From contig CP075493.1 of the NCBI GenBank assembly GCA_021613535.1, positions 4,278,001-4,342,000 on the forward strand: DNA of 64,000 nt, written 5' to 3'. A model generated the notes under the pieces. It was not told the origin of the DNA. It ran no database searches and worked only from the letters and a program-made list of their open reading frames with translations. Shown piece by piece: positions 31,429-43,821 of this stretch. The stretch comes from Adineta vaga (Eukaryota > Rotifera). Both the position numbers and the translations under genes were made by a program. Positions within the stretch are counted from its first letter, which is position 1. Each line of letters opens with the position of its first letter.

Positions 31429-32412
31429 TTAATCTTTGATTTGGTTTCGAATACCAGCTGGAGGAATAGATGTGTTAAGTAATTTGAACATCAACAAATC
31501 CGTTAACCAAGTCGGAAGCATTGAAAGTGGTTGGAACAAGAATTTGCCTTGTAAATCTGGTCGATATCGAATATGAGGTTTACTATTCATAACTGCATGT
31601 TGAAGTGCTCGTACTACTTTCATTGGATCCTCTGCATTCTTAATGCAAATATTATTTTTTATAGATTTATCAAGTAAATCATTGAAAAAATCTTCTCCCC
31701 AATTTTCACGTTTTTCTGTTTCCAGTCCATTCCACAAACTTTGTATTAAACGATCGTGTCCTTCAATAATAGGCGTTCGTAACCAGCCGGGTTCAACGAT
31801 ACTAACACGTAAATCCCAGTGAAACATTTCGCGTCGAAGACAATCTGAAAATGCTTCAAAAGCATGTTTGGAAGCACAATATGCTGCCATTCCAGGTGGA
31901 CTAGTAAAACCCATAACTGAACAAATATTAACAACACGTGAATCACGTTTTGCTATAAGTAAAGGTAGGAACTTCTTTGTCATGGTAACATGACCAAAAT
32001 AATTGACATTCATAATTTTACGCATAATTTCCATGGAAACCCAATCAATATATCCACCACTACCAATTCCAGCATTATTAACAAGTGCATGCAATACGTT
32101 CGTCTTCTCTTTCACGATTTCAAATGCAGCATCAATATCTTCTTGTTTCGTAATATCGAGACGAAAAACTGTGGCTTTCGGTGAAAGTTTGTCTTTTAGT
32201 GAAGCTGTACTCTCTGCGAGAAAAACACCAGCAAGTACATGAAAACCTTGTTTATCAAGTTCGAGAGCTAGACCATGACCAAATCCACTATCACATCCAG
32301 AAATTAAAACATATTTTCCATTTGGATTAATATTAGATGTCGGAAAGAAATGTTGATATAATAAATACGAGATATAGAGGATGATCAAACAGCCTATAAT
32401 TAAATAAACCAT
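31429..32412 (-). CDS. Short-chain dehydrogenase/reductase G (SDR9C/RDH-like, 327 aa)
   Basis: Anchor MVYLIIGCLIILYISYLLY, cofactor loop SGCDSGFGHG, NNAG, VVNICSVMGF and YCASK. Intact. Its last 48 codons are the source-like relative of the truncated fragments at 20737 and 24006, showing that blocks A and B derive from an F-G type arrangement in which the G-like gene was cut. Intronless, 214 nt upstream of the SDR F start on the same strand. Confidence 0.9.
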   Translation of the reverse strand: MVYLIIGCLIILYISYLLYQHFFPTSNINPNGKYVLISGCDSGFGHGLALELDKQGFHVLAGVFLAESTASLKDKLSPKATVFRLDITKQEDIDAAFEIVKEKTNVLHALVNNAGIGSGGYIDWVSMEIMRKIMNVNYFGHVTMTKKFLPLLIAKRDSRVVNICSVMGFTSPPGMAAYCASKHAFEAFSDCLRREMFHWDLRVSIVEPGWLRTPIIEGHDRLIQSLWNGLETEKRENWGEDFFNDLLDKSIKNNICIKNAEDPMKVVRALQHAVMNSKPHIRYRPDLQGKFLFQPLSMLPTWLTDLLMFKLLNTSIPPAGIRNQIKD

Positions 32413-32502
32413 TCTTCGAAGTTATCTGAAAAATTAGAATGTTTTAATTATTTCTATATTTTTAAGAACAAAAAAGGTATAAAATCTTATAGAAAACAAA
32501 TT

Positions 32503-33468
32503 TTATCTTTGATGTGAGAGTCCTGCAGGACGCTCACCGAATCCAAGAGCAATCAGCTTATCAAGTAACCAATCAGGTAGAATCGACAACGGAAAAAAGA
32601 CAAGACTTGATTGCCATCCTGGTCGATAACGAATTTGTGGTTGACGACTAATTATGGCATGGTTGAGCGCGCGAATTACTTTTGATGCACATTCACGATA
32701 TTTAATAAATGGACTATGGATTACGAATTTTAACAATACATCAAAAAATTCTTCGCCCCATCGTTGTCGAACATCGGTAGATAATTCAAGCCAGATATTT
32801 CTTAATCTATCTTCTAGTCCTTCGCTGATCGTTGTTCTCATTGTACCTGGCTCAATAATACTAACACGTAAATTCCATGGAGCCATTTCACGTCGAAGAC
32901 AATCCGAAAATGCTTCAAGCGCATATTTTGACGAACAATAACCAGAAGAACCTGGAAGACTGATATAACCACAAATGGAACTAACATTAACTACACGAGA
33001 ATCTCGCTTTGCGATCAGTAATGGAAGGAATTTTTTAGTCATGACTGCATGTCCGAAGAAATTCACATCCATTACTTTACGCATACTTTCAATTGAAATC
33101 CAGTCGATATAACCAGCTGATGCAATACCAGCATTATTAACAAGTGCATGCAATACGTTCGTCTTCTCTTTCACGATTTCAAATGCAGCATCAATATCTT
33201 CTTGTTTCGTAATATCGAGACGAAAAACTGTGGCTTTCGGTGAAAGTTTGTCTTTTAGTGAAACTATACTCTCTGGAAGAAAGACACCAGCAAGAACATG
33301 AAAACCTTGTTTATCAAGTTCGAGAGCTAGACCATGACCAAATCCACTATCACATCCAGAAATTAAAACATATTTTCCATTCGGATTGATATTAGGTGAT
33401 GGAAGTAAATGTTGATATATTCGATAAATTATATATATGAATATTATGCTGCCAACAAATAAAAACAT
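32503..33468 (-). CDS. Short-chain dehydrogenase/reductase H (SDR9C/RDH-like, 321 aa)
   Basis: Start placed at ATG 33468 (MFLFVGSIIFIYIIYRIY), which gives the family's usual anchor; an upstream Met at 33504 adds 12 residues. Cofactor loop SGCDSGFGHG, NNAG, VVNVSSICGYI and YCSSK active site are intact. The first half nearly matches A/B/D/G, while the stretch after the active site (SEGLEDRLRNIWLELSTDV) is closer in kind to F. The C-terminus is shorter (ERPAGLSHQR). Confidence 0.9.
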   Translation of the reverse strand: MFLFVGSIIFIYIIYRIYQHLLPSPNINPNGKYVLISGCDSGFGHGLALELDKQGFHVLAGVFLPESIVSLKDKLSPKATVFRLDITKQEDIDAAFEIVKEKTNVLHALVNNAGIASAGYIDWISIESMRKVMDVNFFGHAVMTKKFLPLLIAKRDSRVVNVSSICGYISLPGSSGYCSSKYALEAFSDCLRREMAPWNLRVSIIEPGTMRTTISEGLEDRLRNIWLELSTDVRQRWGEEFFDVLLKFVIHSPFIKYRECASKVIRALNHAIISRQPQIRYRPGWQSSLVFFPLSILPDWLLDKLIALGFGERPAGLSHQR

Positions 33469-33504
33469 GATATTGTGTTTTTCAAAAGTACAAAAACACA
33501 ACAC

Positions 33505-33931
33505 TATTTATATTTTTCTTTCATTTCTTCTTCAGTATACACAAACACGTGTTGAAATGTGTACTAAGAAAAGATTTATCTTCGTTCGGTTTCTTTTTAC
33601 TTTTTGTATGTAAAAGAAAAGTGCAAAATAATGATTGCGAGTTACATATCTTCCGATTATTATAAATCCTTTCCACATTTCAAAATATACATTTAATTGT
33701 AAATCAGAATTTTTTTAACTATTATATAGCAATTCTTTCTTTCTGACGTAGTATCCACTTATGCGCCTGCTCATTTTTATGATTCATTGTGCACTTTTGT
33801 ATGCTCTCTTTAAAAAAGAACTATTTAGAAAATTGTACTTACGATGATTGGAAAAAACCAGCTCTAATATAGAAGAAAATTTTGATCTGCATTGTTTCAC
33901 AATAAAAAAACGTCTATTTAAGAAATTCTTC
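33505..33931. other. Intergenic, possible first exon(s) of the LIM-RBR gene
   Basis: No complete gene. The LIM-RBR gene's first zinc-finger half is missing, so an upstream exon may lie here, but I could not find a frame and donor to support one. Confidence 0.35.
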
Positions 33932-36576
33932 ATGATGAAAAAGTGTTTTTCCTGTTCAGCTGATTTTGCAAATAATCCATACTACGCAAAGAACGATCAA
34001 TATTACTGCAGGAATTGCTATGAAGAACAATTTTGTAAGATATGTATAAGATGCAATCAAAAAATTAAAATTGGAGAAAACGTCAGTAGAATGTTGTTGC
34101 TCTTTATACTCAAGATTATATTTATTTCAGAGTTTAACATGGGGAAATAGACCGTGGCACAAAAAATGTTTTAACTGTACCAATTGCCTTTTCTCACTAC
34201 TACAGACGTCATCGATATTGAAGAATAGAGGTCAACCGTATTGTACAAGATGTTATAACAAAAACTTTTCACCTCGATGCCGTAAATGTGGCGAAGCTAT
34301 CGAGTCAGGTATTATCTAATGGATTATAATCGAAAGCTTGCCATTTTCTCTCGCAGGCACGTCACGGCTAAACCTAAACGGTTACAAAATTCATCCACAT
34401 TGTTTCACTTGCGCTCGATGTAATATATGTTTAAATAATCAAGTATATTACGAGCACGACCAAAGACAGTACTGCACATCATGTGATACCCAATACTTTT
34501 GTCCTAAATGTAAAACATGTGGAAATGCTATTGGTCGAGGTATGAAAGGTTTCCTAAAAGTTTTAATGCATTTGTAAACTACTAATGTGAATATGACCGA
34601 GATTTTCGACATTTTAACTCTGTAACTCTTGTTCATATTTTGATGAACTAAATAGTTTTGAAATTCAAGGTACAGGCTACTTGACGCTTGAAGGCCACTC
34701 AATTCATAATACGTGCTTTGTTTGTTTTGGTTGCGGACAAAGGATTAAAAGTTCCTATGTACGAAGAAACGATCAAAACTATCATTCATATTGTGTTGAT
34801 AATATTCATTTATTTCAAAGAAGATTTTCATTTCATGTACGTACACAATATTTTTTAGACTTATTTAATTTATTTAGTATATTGAAGGGAGCCAATCTCA
34901 ATAATCGGACTGAAGGTGAACAAACAAAGTACGTTCATGTGTAGTCAATAAGCAATTTAGTAAACTCGTTTCAATAATTTTATAGTTACAATAATTATGC
35001 ATCGGATGATTTTAAAAGAAGTAATATTTCAGAGTCAACTACAGTTACTCCACTTAATTTGAGAAGCTTAACAGCAAGGATTACTTCTCTACAGCAATTA
35101 ATGAGTAACCGGCAAACTATCGATGGTTCAACACCACAATTAAATCAGACAGCCGCGACATCATCAAGAGAGCAATATACTTCTAATGTGAACAGAGTGC
35201 AGAACTCTATTTTGTCAAAATCTGAACGCGCAAAGACTTCAGTTTCACGTCGTTCCACTGGTATGTATGTATGTATGGCATTTTCTTGTCTATATCTATA
35301 CACAGTGATTACTTTTCAGTTAAAAAATACTTAGCTAGCTATTGAAAGACGTTATTTATATGAAAGATATTGTACCAATGAGTGTTTTAGGTAGCTATTA
35401 TTATGAGTAGAAACTGTACATTATAGAAATAAATCTTATTATGAAAATTAGATTTATCCTATTCGTTGTAGTTGAAGCGACAATACAAAATCAACGAGCA
35501 ACACAAACTGACTCTCTTCCATCGACTCAACCACCAAATCAATCCGAAGAACATATTCAAAATCGAAAGTCATTTCGTCAGCCCTTGTTTTCACGAGGTG
35601 TATTATTAATAACTTTGACTTACAACAGTTTAATATGTTTGTTCCTTTTTAGATATACAACAGAGTACAATATCGAATCAAATGATTCATTCTAATACGT
35701 AAGTATATTACAAACTCTTGATGAAATAGTTTTCAGTTAGTATAAAGTCATATCTTATTTCTACTCTATCAACACATTCTAATGCAGATTGCTTCTACAA
35801 GTTGTTATCTTCTACTAGAACAAAATCTTATATAAAACAGCTTTTCTTCAAAGTCACAAAACTATTTTAGGGTACCACCAAAACCAGCACCACGTAAGAC
35901 AAAAGCATGTCAAGTGTGCTTTGACGAGAAACCTGCAGCGTCTTTCACTCAACGTATCAGTCGACAATGTAAACACCGTGAACGTAACATCTGTAATACA
36001 TGTATCTATGAACATATTGCTCAAGCATTTCAAAAGATGTGTAGCGATGATGTACGTTGTCCTGAGTTAAACTGTAGGATTATTTTGGATTACGAGGCAA
36101 TCAAAAAAATATTACAAGATGCTCGAAATATTGATCTTTTGCAGCGTTATGAACGATTTTATCTTGAACATCAGTTGGAGCAAATGCCAGAGTTTATTTG
36201 GTGTACTCATGCTTGTGGTTCAGGTCAACTTGCTGAACAAGGAGATCAAAATAATATTATTAGATGTGTGAAATGTCGTAAGAAATCATGCTTTATCCAT
36301 CGAGTTCATTGGCATGAGGGTCTTACATGTGCAAAGTATGACGAACAGATTGATTCGGGTAAACGAGCAACTGATCAATGGTTGGCACAACACACAAAAA
36401 ATTGTCCAAAATGTCGATATGGAATTGAAAAGACAACTGGTTGTGATCATATGACATGTACGCAATGTCATTTTGAATTTTGTTGGGCATGTCTAGCTGC
36501 CTATGCAGATATTCGAAGTGATGGTAATCATCGTCATTATCAACACTGTAAGCATTTTCGTGCATATCCTAAATGA
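33932..36576 (+). CDS. LIM-domain / RBR (RING-IBR-RING) E3 ubiquitin ligase fusion (about 620-640 aa)
   Basis: Exons 33932-34081, 34131-34308, 34357-34539, 34670-34928 (perhaps with a further 51-nt intron at 34837-34887), 34986-35260, 35472-35597, 35653-35698 and 35871-36576 all join in phase. N-terminal half: an incomplete LIM (CFSC...CRNC), then three full LIM domains (H-x2-C-x2-C-x2-C cores WHKKCFNCTNC, IHPHCFTCARC, IHNTCFVCFGC). A Ser/Thr/Gln-rich linker follows. C-terminal half: RING1 (CQVCFDEK...CNTCIYEH), IBR (WCTHACG...CVKCRKKSC), RING2 (CPKCRYGIEKTTGCDHMTC, with the catalytic Cys in GCDHMTC). RBR ligases pass ubiquitin through that Cys; LIM domains bind proteins, often cytoskeletal. 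The fusion is unusual. The 5' end is uncertain. Confidence 0.8.
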
Positions 36577-37890
36577 CAGTATTTTTTAATGAGACTGCTC
36601 TTTTTTTGTATCTTACTCAAGAATAAAACTGGAATTTTGTTGTTGTTTTTATGACAAAAAGAAATTTCATAGATTCAGAAGGTAATAACGATAAACTTTC
36701 ATATAAAAAAAATGGACAAAACCGATTGCTGACTTTGTCTGAGTTACAACAGGTAACGAAATATCAATTGTTATCAAGCGGCTTAGTATTTTTACACGTC
36801 ACTAAATGTGTCATTCAATAAACTTTCGTCTTCTTTTTTCCCACTATAAAGCACAACTGATTACTTTCGCAACATTTCTTTATCTTTCACAAAACAAATC
36901 ATATGAGATCATTTGTTAAATTCTTACATAAACAGAAAAGGTCAACAGTCAGCGACATCCTATATGACTTTTTTTATGAATGGTTCGCTGACAGAACGAG
37001 TCATTCAAGAGGTAAATTAATCGCAATGGTACTTCTGCTTTTGACATCTGATAAGGATTTCAAGGCATAGTAAATAACATTAAATAAATGACGCATTGTA
37101 CAATATTATTAACAAGTTTTACACCAATAAGAACATTTTTTCTTCAAATCAACCTATAAATTAAGTCATTTTCGCTGAATCTATTTTATGACGTGCATAT
37201 AATTCACTTTTATACGTATTCTCAATACTCATATATGTATAACTGTAATTGACATTTATAAGATCAAAAACAATGCTTTTCTTTTTCGTTTTTCTCTCCA
37301 TCAATGAAAACAATTAACGGAGAAACAGGCGCTACATCAACCGATCATTTAACATATATGCAAATTAACATCCGACTTTTTTTTCTCTATTCTCCACATC
37401 AATATTCTTTTTTAGTAGGCAGAAACGTGCACTTGTATGAAGAATTACCAATAAGTAGTCAATTGGAAGTTTCTCGTTTTTTTCCTCTTCTCCTTTTCAT
37501 TCAGTCTTTTTTTCTTATACTTCGCAGGTAAGTTGAAATAACATGAGAGGCTAGGCCAGATATTTCTCGATAGATTCTGTTAGATTTCGGCGATAACTCA
37601 AGGTCAATATTTAGATAGGAAGAAAAAAATGACGTCAGTGTCCTATCAATTCTTTTATAAGAAAAAGAACAAGCTCATTTCTTTTTTCTTTCTCTACTGT
37701 CTGTCTGTCATAGACCCAGAAATAATACTACGACACAGAAACGCCTACGCATACAACAAAAATTCTTTCTAACGAGAATGATAGAGAATATGAGTCATAC
37801 GTGGTACTAATGGACTAATAATGCATCTATATATGTATATATATAAATGAGTAACTATGTAGTGTTTTTTTTAGAGTATTGATTAATCCA
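36577..37890. other. Intergenic; promoter or splice-leader acceptor of the NOSTRIN-like gene at right end
   Basis: No gene. A TA-rich TATA-like stretch lies at about 37830-37849. A strong acceptor (TTTTTTTTAG) ends at 37874, only 16 nt before the start codon; with no upstream coding exon in sight it may be a trans-splicing acceptor or end a 5' UTR intron. Confidence 0.4.
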
Positions 37891-40800
37891 ATGAGTGACG
37901 AATTTCGTGATTGTTTTGTGGTAAGTTAATTAAGAAAAATTTTCTTTATATAAATTAAATGTTTCTGTTTTATTTAGAGTGAAAAAGGTTATGATGCTTT
38001 GAAGAAATTGATGAGAGGTGGAAATGATTTGAGTAAAGATCTTGCAAAATGTTTCCAGGAAAGGTAAGAAGAGAATTTCAATGTAAAAGATTTATTTGAA
38101 AAAGAAATGATTTGTTTGTAGAAATGAAGCCGAATTAGCATATGTTAGAGCTCTTCGGAAGAATAGTGACTCATTACAAAAACTTGCAGGTCGAACTAAA
38201 GGGTAAATAAGTTCATTCTTGTTTTCTTTTGTATTTTAAAGTCTTTTTTAATTTACTTAAGATCATTTTCACAAGCATTAACAACACTTGCTAGTCAAAC
38301 AAATAAACAAAGTGATGCTCATAGTATGATTGGTGACGTTTTACTACGAGAGATTTCGATGCCAATGAAAAATCTCGCTGAAACACAATATAAAGACTTA
38401 AAATTGGTATTGATTAGAAAAAAGTTACAATCTGATTTTCAATTAAACTCTTTATTTAGATTGAGGATGCACTAAATGCAAAATTTAAAGAATGGAACCT
38501 TCAAAAAGACATTGATAATAAGGTATGAAGACAGGAAATTCGACTTTAACTAAGTTCATTTTGTTTTGACTTTAGTATCGTTCACGTCAATTTGATAAAT
38601 CAAGAGAAATTGAAACATTAAATGTTAAAATAAGTGAAGCATCAAAAACAGGCAAAAGTTCTTCAAAAGATTCTTCAAAGGTGAGAAATTCCAACGGTAT
38701 ATTTAAACCAATCTTCTCATCCATAGGAGAGTAATTTACCTACAACATTGCTCAAAGGTTGTGTCCGACCATCTGGACGTTCTACCAGTCATTTTGAAAA
38801 GGTGTGAAAAAATATCTAAATTCTCCCTCTGCTTCTAAATATCTTGCTTTACTTAACTGAAGAATATTCTTTTTGTGGCTCTTGTGATTAATTTGTTTTC
38901 TTTTCTTTCTTGGGCGTGGGTACATTTTATATTTTACTAGAAGAAAATCAACTGTAGACAGTTTTTTTTTAATCTAAAATTTTTCCTATTAGGCAAACTC
39001 AACCATTGATACCAGACTACAGGCCAATGTAAGACCCTTATAGTTCATTAAACTGATTAATGCTACTAACTGCTTTGTTTAAATTGATTAATAATTTCTG
39101 TTTTGTATAACTGATGCTTTGTGTATTCAATCATTGTTTTCTTTTGATTTATTAGTTGGATACATCGATTAAAAAAGCTGAAGAAGAACTAGAAGCGATC
39201 GAAAGGAAATATCATACGGCAACAAAAGATGTTGAAATAGCACGCCAAGCATGTGATGAAGAAATGTGTCGAGTAAATATTTGAATTGAATCGAAGAAAT
39301 AATCTATTGTTGTTATTTTAGAATTGTGATCGATTACAAAAAATGGAAATAGATCGATTAACTGAAATGGCCAATTTCTTTCGAACATTTGATGGCACAA
39401 TGAAAACAGTTAGCGAAACTATACATCAAGTAAGAGAATTAAATGTAATGAATTCTTATCTTCTATTTTTGCAAAAAAAAAACAGATTTCAGAAGATATA
39501 CATACAATTCAAATCATACCAGAAAATGATATTGTTACAGTAGCTCGATCAAGTGTTCAAATGCCGGAAACAGAAATCTTACTTTATGATATTTATGTAA
39601 GTTTTTATTAGTTATATTGTTCAAATTTTTTAATTCTAATACATTCAATTTAGGCTGAAAATATGAGTAATACCATGAGTGAATATCGACGAAAACTAAG
39701 TCTTATGCAATGGATTGAAACGTTAAAACGAGATATCGAAATACAAAAACAAACTAGAACTGGTAAGAGAAATTTTTCAGAGTTAAAGAACAAACAATGA
39801 ATGATTTTGCTTTTAGAAGGTCTTTCTTCGTTATCGTCGGCACCTTCAAAGAAAAAATTGAAAGATCAATCAATAAACGATGGTGTAGATTTATCCAGTG
39901 ATGGAGCCATGTGTTCAACACGCTCCAAAAGAGGTATCATGGATTTATCTATTGTGTTTATCTTCAACTCTTTGTTTTTGTTTTAGACGCTGCTCCTGTT
40001 GATGAAGAAGAGAATTCATCATCGAATGATGATGATGGTGGTATGCATCGTAGAAAAAGTAAAAAATTAGGAAAGAAAAACATAGAAGGTAATAGAATAT
40101 TTAAGAAAAATACTTGTAACATTCATTCGTATTCTTTAGATGAAGATACATTTTCCAGTGAACGATTTATTGATCGACGTAGTGTAAGAGAAAGACTTGT
40201 TTAATTTTGTATGTTGATTGATTGTTGAATATAATATTCAGGTTGAACTAGTATTGTGTCTCTATGAAGCTAGTTTATATAAATTCGAATATGCTTATAA
40301 TCAAATGATAAAAGCACCTGAACCATATTTTGAATATGCAAATTGTATTACAAAAACTTTCAATGACAAAGTTTGTAGCAAATAATTCTCTTTTTGTCTC
40401 TATTTTGTTTTTTTTCTTTGATGAACATATAGGGAACTCCAATAACGTTAGTTCGTGTTCCATTTCAACCAACGACACAAACTCCTCCATCCGCTCCATC
40501 AGCAATGACATATTTTGCTAAATCAATAATGCCACAACCAATGGCATATGCTAGTGTACAAAAACAACCACCAAACTATGGTTGGAAAGCTCCTGATTCT
40601 CGACAGGAATCACCAATGCCAGGTAAATCATAGAAAATATTGATTGATAGATACTTTCTTTTGATTTATTCTCATGATCAAAGATCGATAACAGTCTTTC
40701 ACTCTTCATTATTATTCGTTTTTCTAATCATACTATTCATTATAGCGAAAGTTTCTGTTGCTCAACGTGAGTCCTACCCTGAGAAAAGGATAATGCGTAA

Positions 40801-41424
40801 GTTTCATGGAAGATGTCGAGACATAATTTTGCTAACTCAAAAACTTTGCTTTAAAGAACATATCTTCTTCTTCTTTTACGTTTGATCAGAATCTATGCGA
40901 ATAAGGTAGATTGATTTGCTTTTATGAAAACTTTACTTTACTCACATTCACTGATAATATATATGCTTGCTTTTCTTTTTCTAATTGGTAACATCATCAG
41001 GCATTTATCCACTGTGTAAGTCTAACAAAGATATCTGATTGATGTGTTCTGATATCAGCATGTTTACAGCTTTTGCAAAACGATTCATTTGATAATGAAA
41101 TCGTACAATTGTTTATTTGTTTTCATTGTAGGTAATCAAATGGTAGCATGCGCACCACCTGGTCCAGCTCTTATGACAAGATCAGTTGAATTTGTTCGGC
41201 CAAATCGAGATAAACATGTTCGAGCGAAATTTTCGTACAAAGCAAAACGTGAAGATGAATTGGACCTACAAAAAGGTACGATGGTTCGATTTTAACTCTC
41301 TTTTATCTTCGTTTATTTAGGTGATATTATTATATTGCTTGAAACTCGACAAGATGGTTGGTGTAGAGGACAAATCGAGGACAAATTTGGTTTATTTCCT
41401 GGAAATTACGTAGAAGATGCATAA
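37891..41424 (+). CDS. NOSTRIN-like F-BAR and SH3 domain protein (653 aa, 21 exons)
   Basis: Exons 37891-37920, 37978-38063, 38122-38202, 38262-38406, 38460-38522, 38576-38680, 38727-38801, 38993-39028, 39156-39272, 39322-39429, 39486-39596, 39654-39762, 39817-39933, 39987-40088, 40140-40183, 40242-40370, 40433-40622, 40746-40796, 41001-41015, 41132-41275, 41321-41424; total 654 codons with stop, in phase throughout. Residues about 1-290 form an F-BAR domain (FRDCFVSEKGYDALKKL, coiled-coil helices), the middle is Ser/Lys-rich and low-complexity, and the end is an SH3 domain (ALYSF-like VRAKFSYKAKREDELDL, GWCRG, FGLFPGNYVE). The order and the EDELDLQKGDII stretch best fit NOSTRIN, which bends membranes and links endocytosis to dynamin and N-WASP. 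Exons of 36 and 15 nt are present. Confidence 0.88.
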
Positions 41425-41581
41425 TGATTACTGACTTCGATAGATTGTATTTACTCAAAAGAAATACTTCAATGTTATTTGAAAGAAAAGTTTTTTGTAT
41501 AGAACAGTACGAATGGTGAGGGTAAAAGCAAAAAAAATCAAAGGAACAGTTTCTTTTTGTATTTGTATTTATTCATATACG

Positions 41582-41599
41582 CGTGTGTGTGTGTGTGTT
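41582..41599. repeat. (GT)n microsatellite
   Basis: About eight GT units between the convergent NOSTRIN-like gene and F-box gene 3. Confidence 0.8.
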
Positions 41600-41670
41600 T
41601 TTAAAATATAATATTATTGTTGTGTTCAACAAATTTTTACTTTACTGTCTTCGAATTTATTCTTAAAAAA

Positions 41671-43642
41671 CTACCACCAAAGATAAAAATTTTGATGAAT
41701 AGTCTTTATTGTATAATCGAGAAGGAGTTTCTCTGATTCGATCAGAGCTTTTAATTTCTCATTGATAATTGAATCTGTACCGAATATTGTTAATGATGAA
41801 AGACGACAATCGATTTTTGTTGTTTGTGTTAGTAAAAATTGTATTGTTGGTTCAAGACAATTTTCTGATATGCCAAAAGAAATTCGTTGTAATTTTGGAC
41901 AAAGATTGACGAAAAGTTGAATACTTCTTACGGAATAATTAAATGAAACAGTTAAATCTTTGATTATATTTTGATTGGCTACCATTTGAAATTGTTTAGC
42001 TTGTTGTACTGAAAAATAATCTGTTGCAACAATTGTTATACGTTGCAATACTAATGTTTGAACATTGGGTGTAGAAGATAATAGATCGATGACTTTACTA
42101 AATGGTCGATGATAATAATCGATCGTTAGTTTAGTAAGGTGATTTAATGGAATGATTTGATCGATATTGAAATTAGTAGATCGTCGAGAACGATCAATAC
42201 GTTGATCAGAAATAGTGAGTTCAAGAGCATTTGGAAAATATTTTGAGCAATATTCAATGATTCTCTCATCATGAACGATAACATGTTCGACAGAAGAAAA
42301 TGAAATCTTTTTGTGATATGTATTCCCAGTCAATGAATTTGATTCATCAACTAGGGTGTAAGTTTTTCGTCTAAAAAAATCACAACAAATTTATATTGGA
42401 TATCTAAAGAAAAATGGCATGTCTTTATACCTGTAAGATTGAATGGATTGAGAGGTTTCAAGTGATGAACTTCCATAATTATTATTACATGTAAAAAACC
42501 ATTTACGTTCAGTCCAGAATAGTGAATTGAAATGATTCAATAGAGGCTGATAACAGATAGTTTGTTCAAAACGATCATTTAGTCCACAATTATATTGAAT
42601 ATCAAATATTTGTAAATGTGGCATATGATTTTCAATTAGTTTTTGCCACTGACCAACATCAATATAACTCCTATAAATGCTTGATGTTATACGCAAAATT
42701 TTTACTTGATGAAAATATGTTTTAATCAAATTTTCGAGTTGCTCAAATGGTACGTCAGTCAGGTGTAGAGAAACATAGGTTAGATATTTCATAAATGATG
42801 TTAATGTACTTGTTCCATGTTTGTAATAAGAATACAAATCATTAATGGATAAACGACGAAGTTGTGGAAGATATGATAAGAGAGAACAGGTTAGAAAATA
42901 ATCTAATTGACCATGAATAACTAGATGTTCAATAGAACTTGTCGTGTTCGATATGTCTGATGGTTTCAAAGCAAAATAACCTTTATTTATGAAAGTTATT
43001 TTCAGATATTTTAAAACGGGTAATTGCATGATTCGATTCCATAATGTAGTTAGATCAGAATTAAGGTAAATAGGAATAGTTAATGATGAAAAATAACTTA
43101 GTGAAGACAGATGAATAAGAAGATTGTCCAAATGAGATGGTTCAATTTGATCGAGCATGAGACTTTGCAGTTGAATACAATCGATAATATTTTGTCTTGA
43201 TGACGAAGAAAAGAAATCAATAATGAATGGATCTGAGAAATGAAGTGATTGAATGCGATGTTTTTTATGCATTATTAAATGAGTATAACATCGTTGAAAA
43301 CTTGATTTGGATGTAAATGAACTATCAATCTTGATTGAAAGATATGATATAAGACAAAGATTACGAAAATGTAGATTTAGATCGAAAAAACATTCATAAA
43401 GTTCATTAGTATGAAAATATTCGAATAGTTCATATATAAGTTCGTTTGACAGATTTTCAAGATGTGTACCTGAACTGCTGTAACAAATGATCAGAGTATC
43501 GTAAAATGTAGAAAATAAATTTAACTAACCTGTTTGTGATAGGCTTGGTTAATGTATCCAGCGAAGTACATTGTATCTTGCTCTTTTTCGCCGTGCTACA
43601 TCCATCTTTCGGAGTACGTCGTTGGCGCTTGTTTTGATTCAT
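41671..43642 (-). CDS. F-box protein with LRR-like C-terminal region (F-box gene 3; 619 aa spliced)
   Basis: Exons 43642-43530, 43477-42431 and 42370-41671 join in frame (620 codons with stop); introns 52 and 60 nt. Exon 1 is a basic leader (MNQNKRQRRTPKDGCSTAKK). The F-box follows the first intron (HLENLSNELIYELFEYF), then Leu-rich repeats-like segments (LPVLKYLKI, YLPQLRRLSI, LCPKLQRISF). The SFMKY...FNSLFWTERKWFF segment matches FTSTFWTERQW of F-box gene 1, and the second intron sits at an equivalent place just after it, so genes 1 and 3 share that intron. Predicted SCF substrate receptor. Confidence 0.8.
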
Positions 43643-43821
43643 ATAGACTGATATTAGAACAAAATTCAACGTTTTAATAGGCTTTTTTTTGTATTTAATC
43701 AGTTTTAGAGAGTTTCATCTGCTTGTGAAATTACATTCTATTATCTTTATCGCTCGTTTAGAGCAGAGGAAAAAAAAGAAATAAGTTTTGAAAAGAACGA
43801 AATAAAATCGAGTAACTACTT

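Noticed and set aside
34071-34150. Alternative frames inside the first LIM-gene intron
   Set aside because: They arise from intron sequence between clear GT and AG signals.
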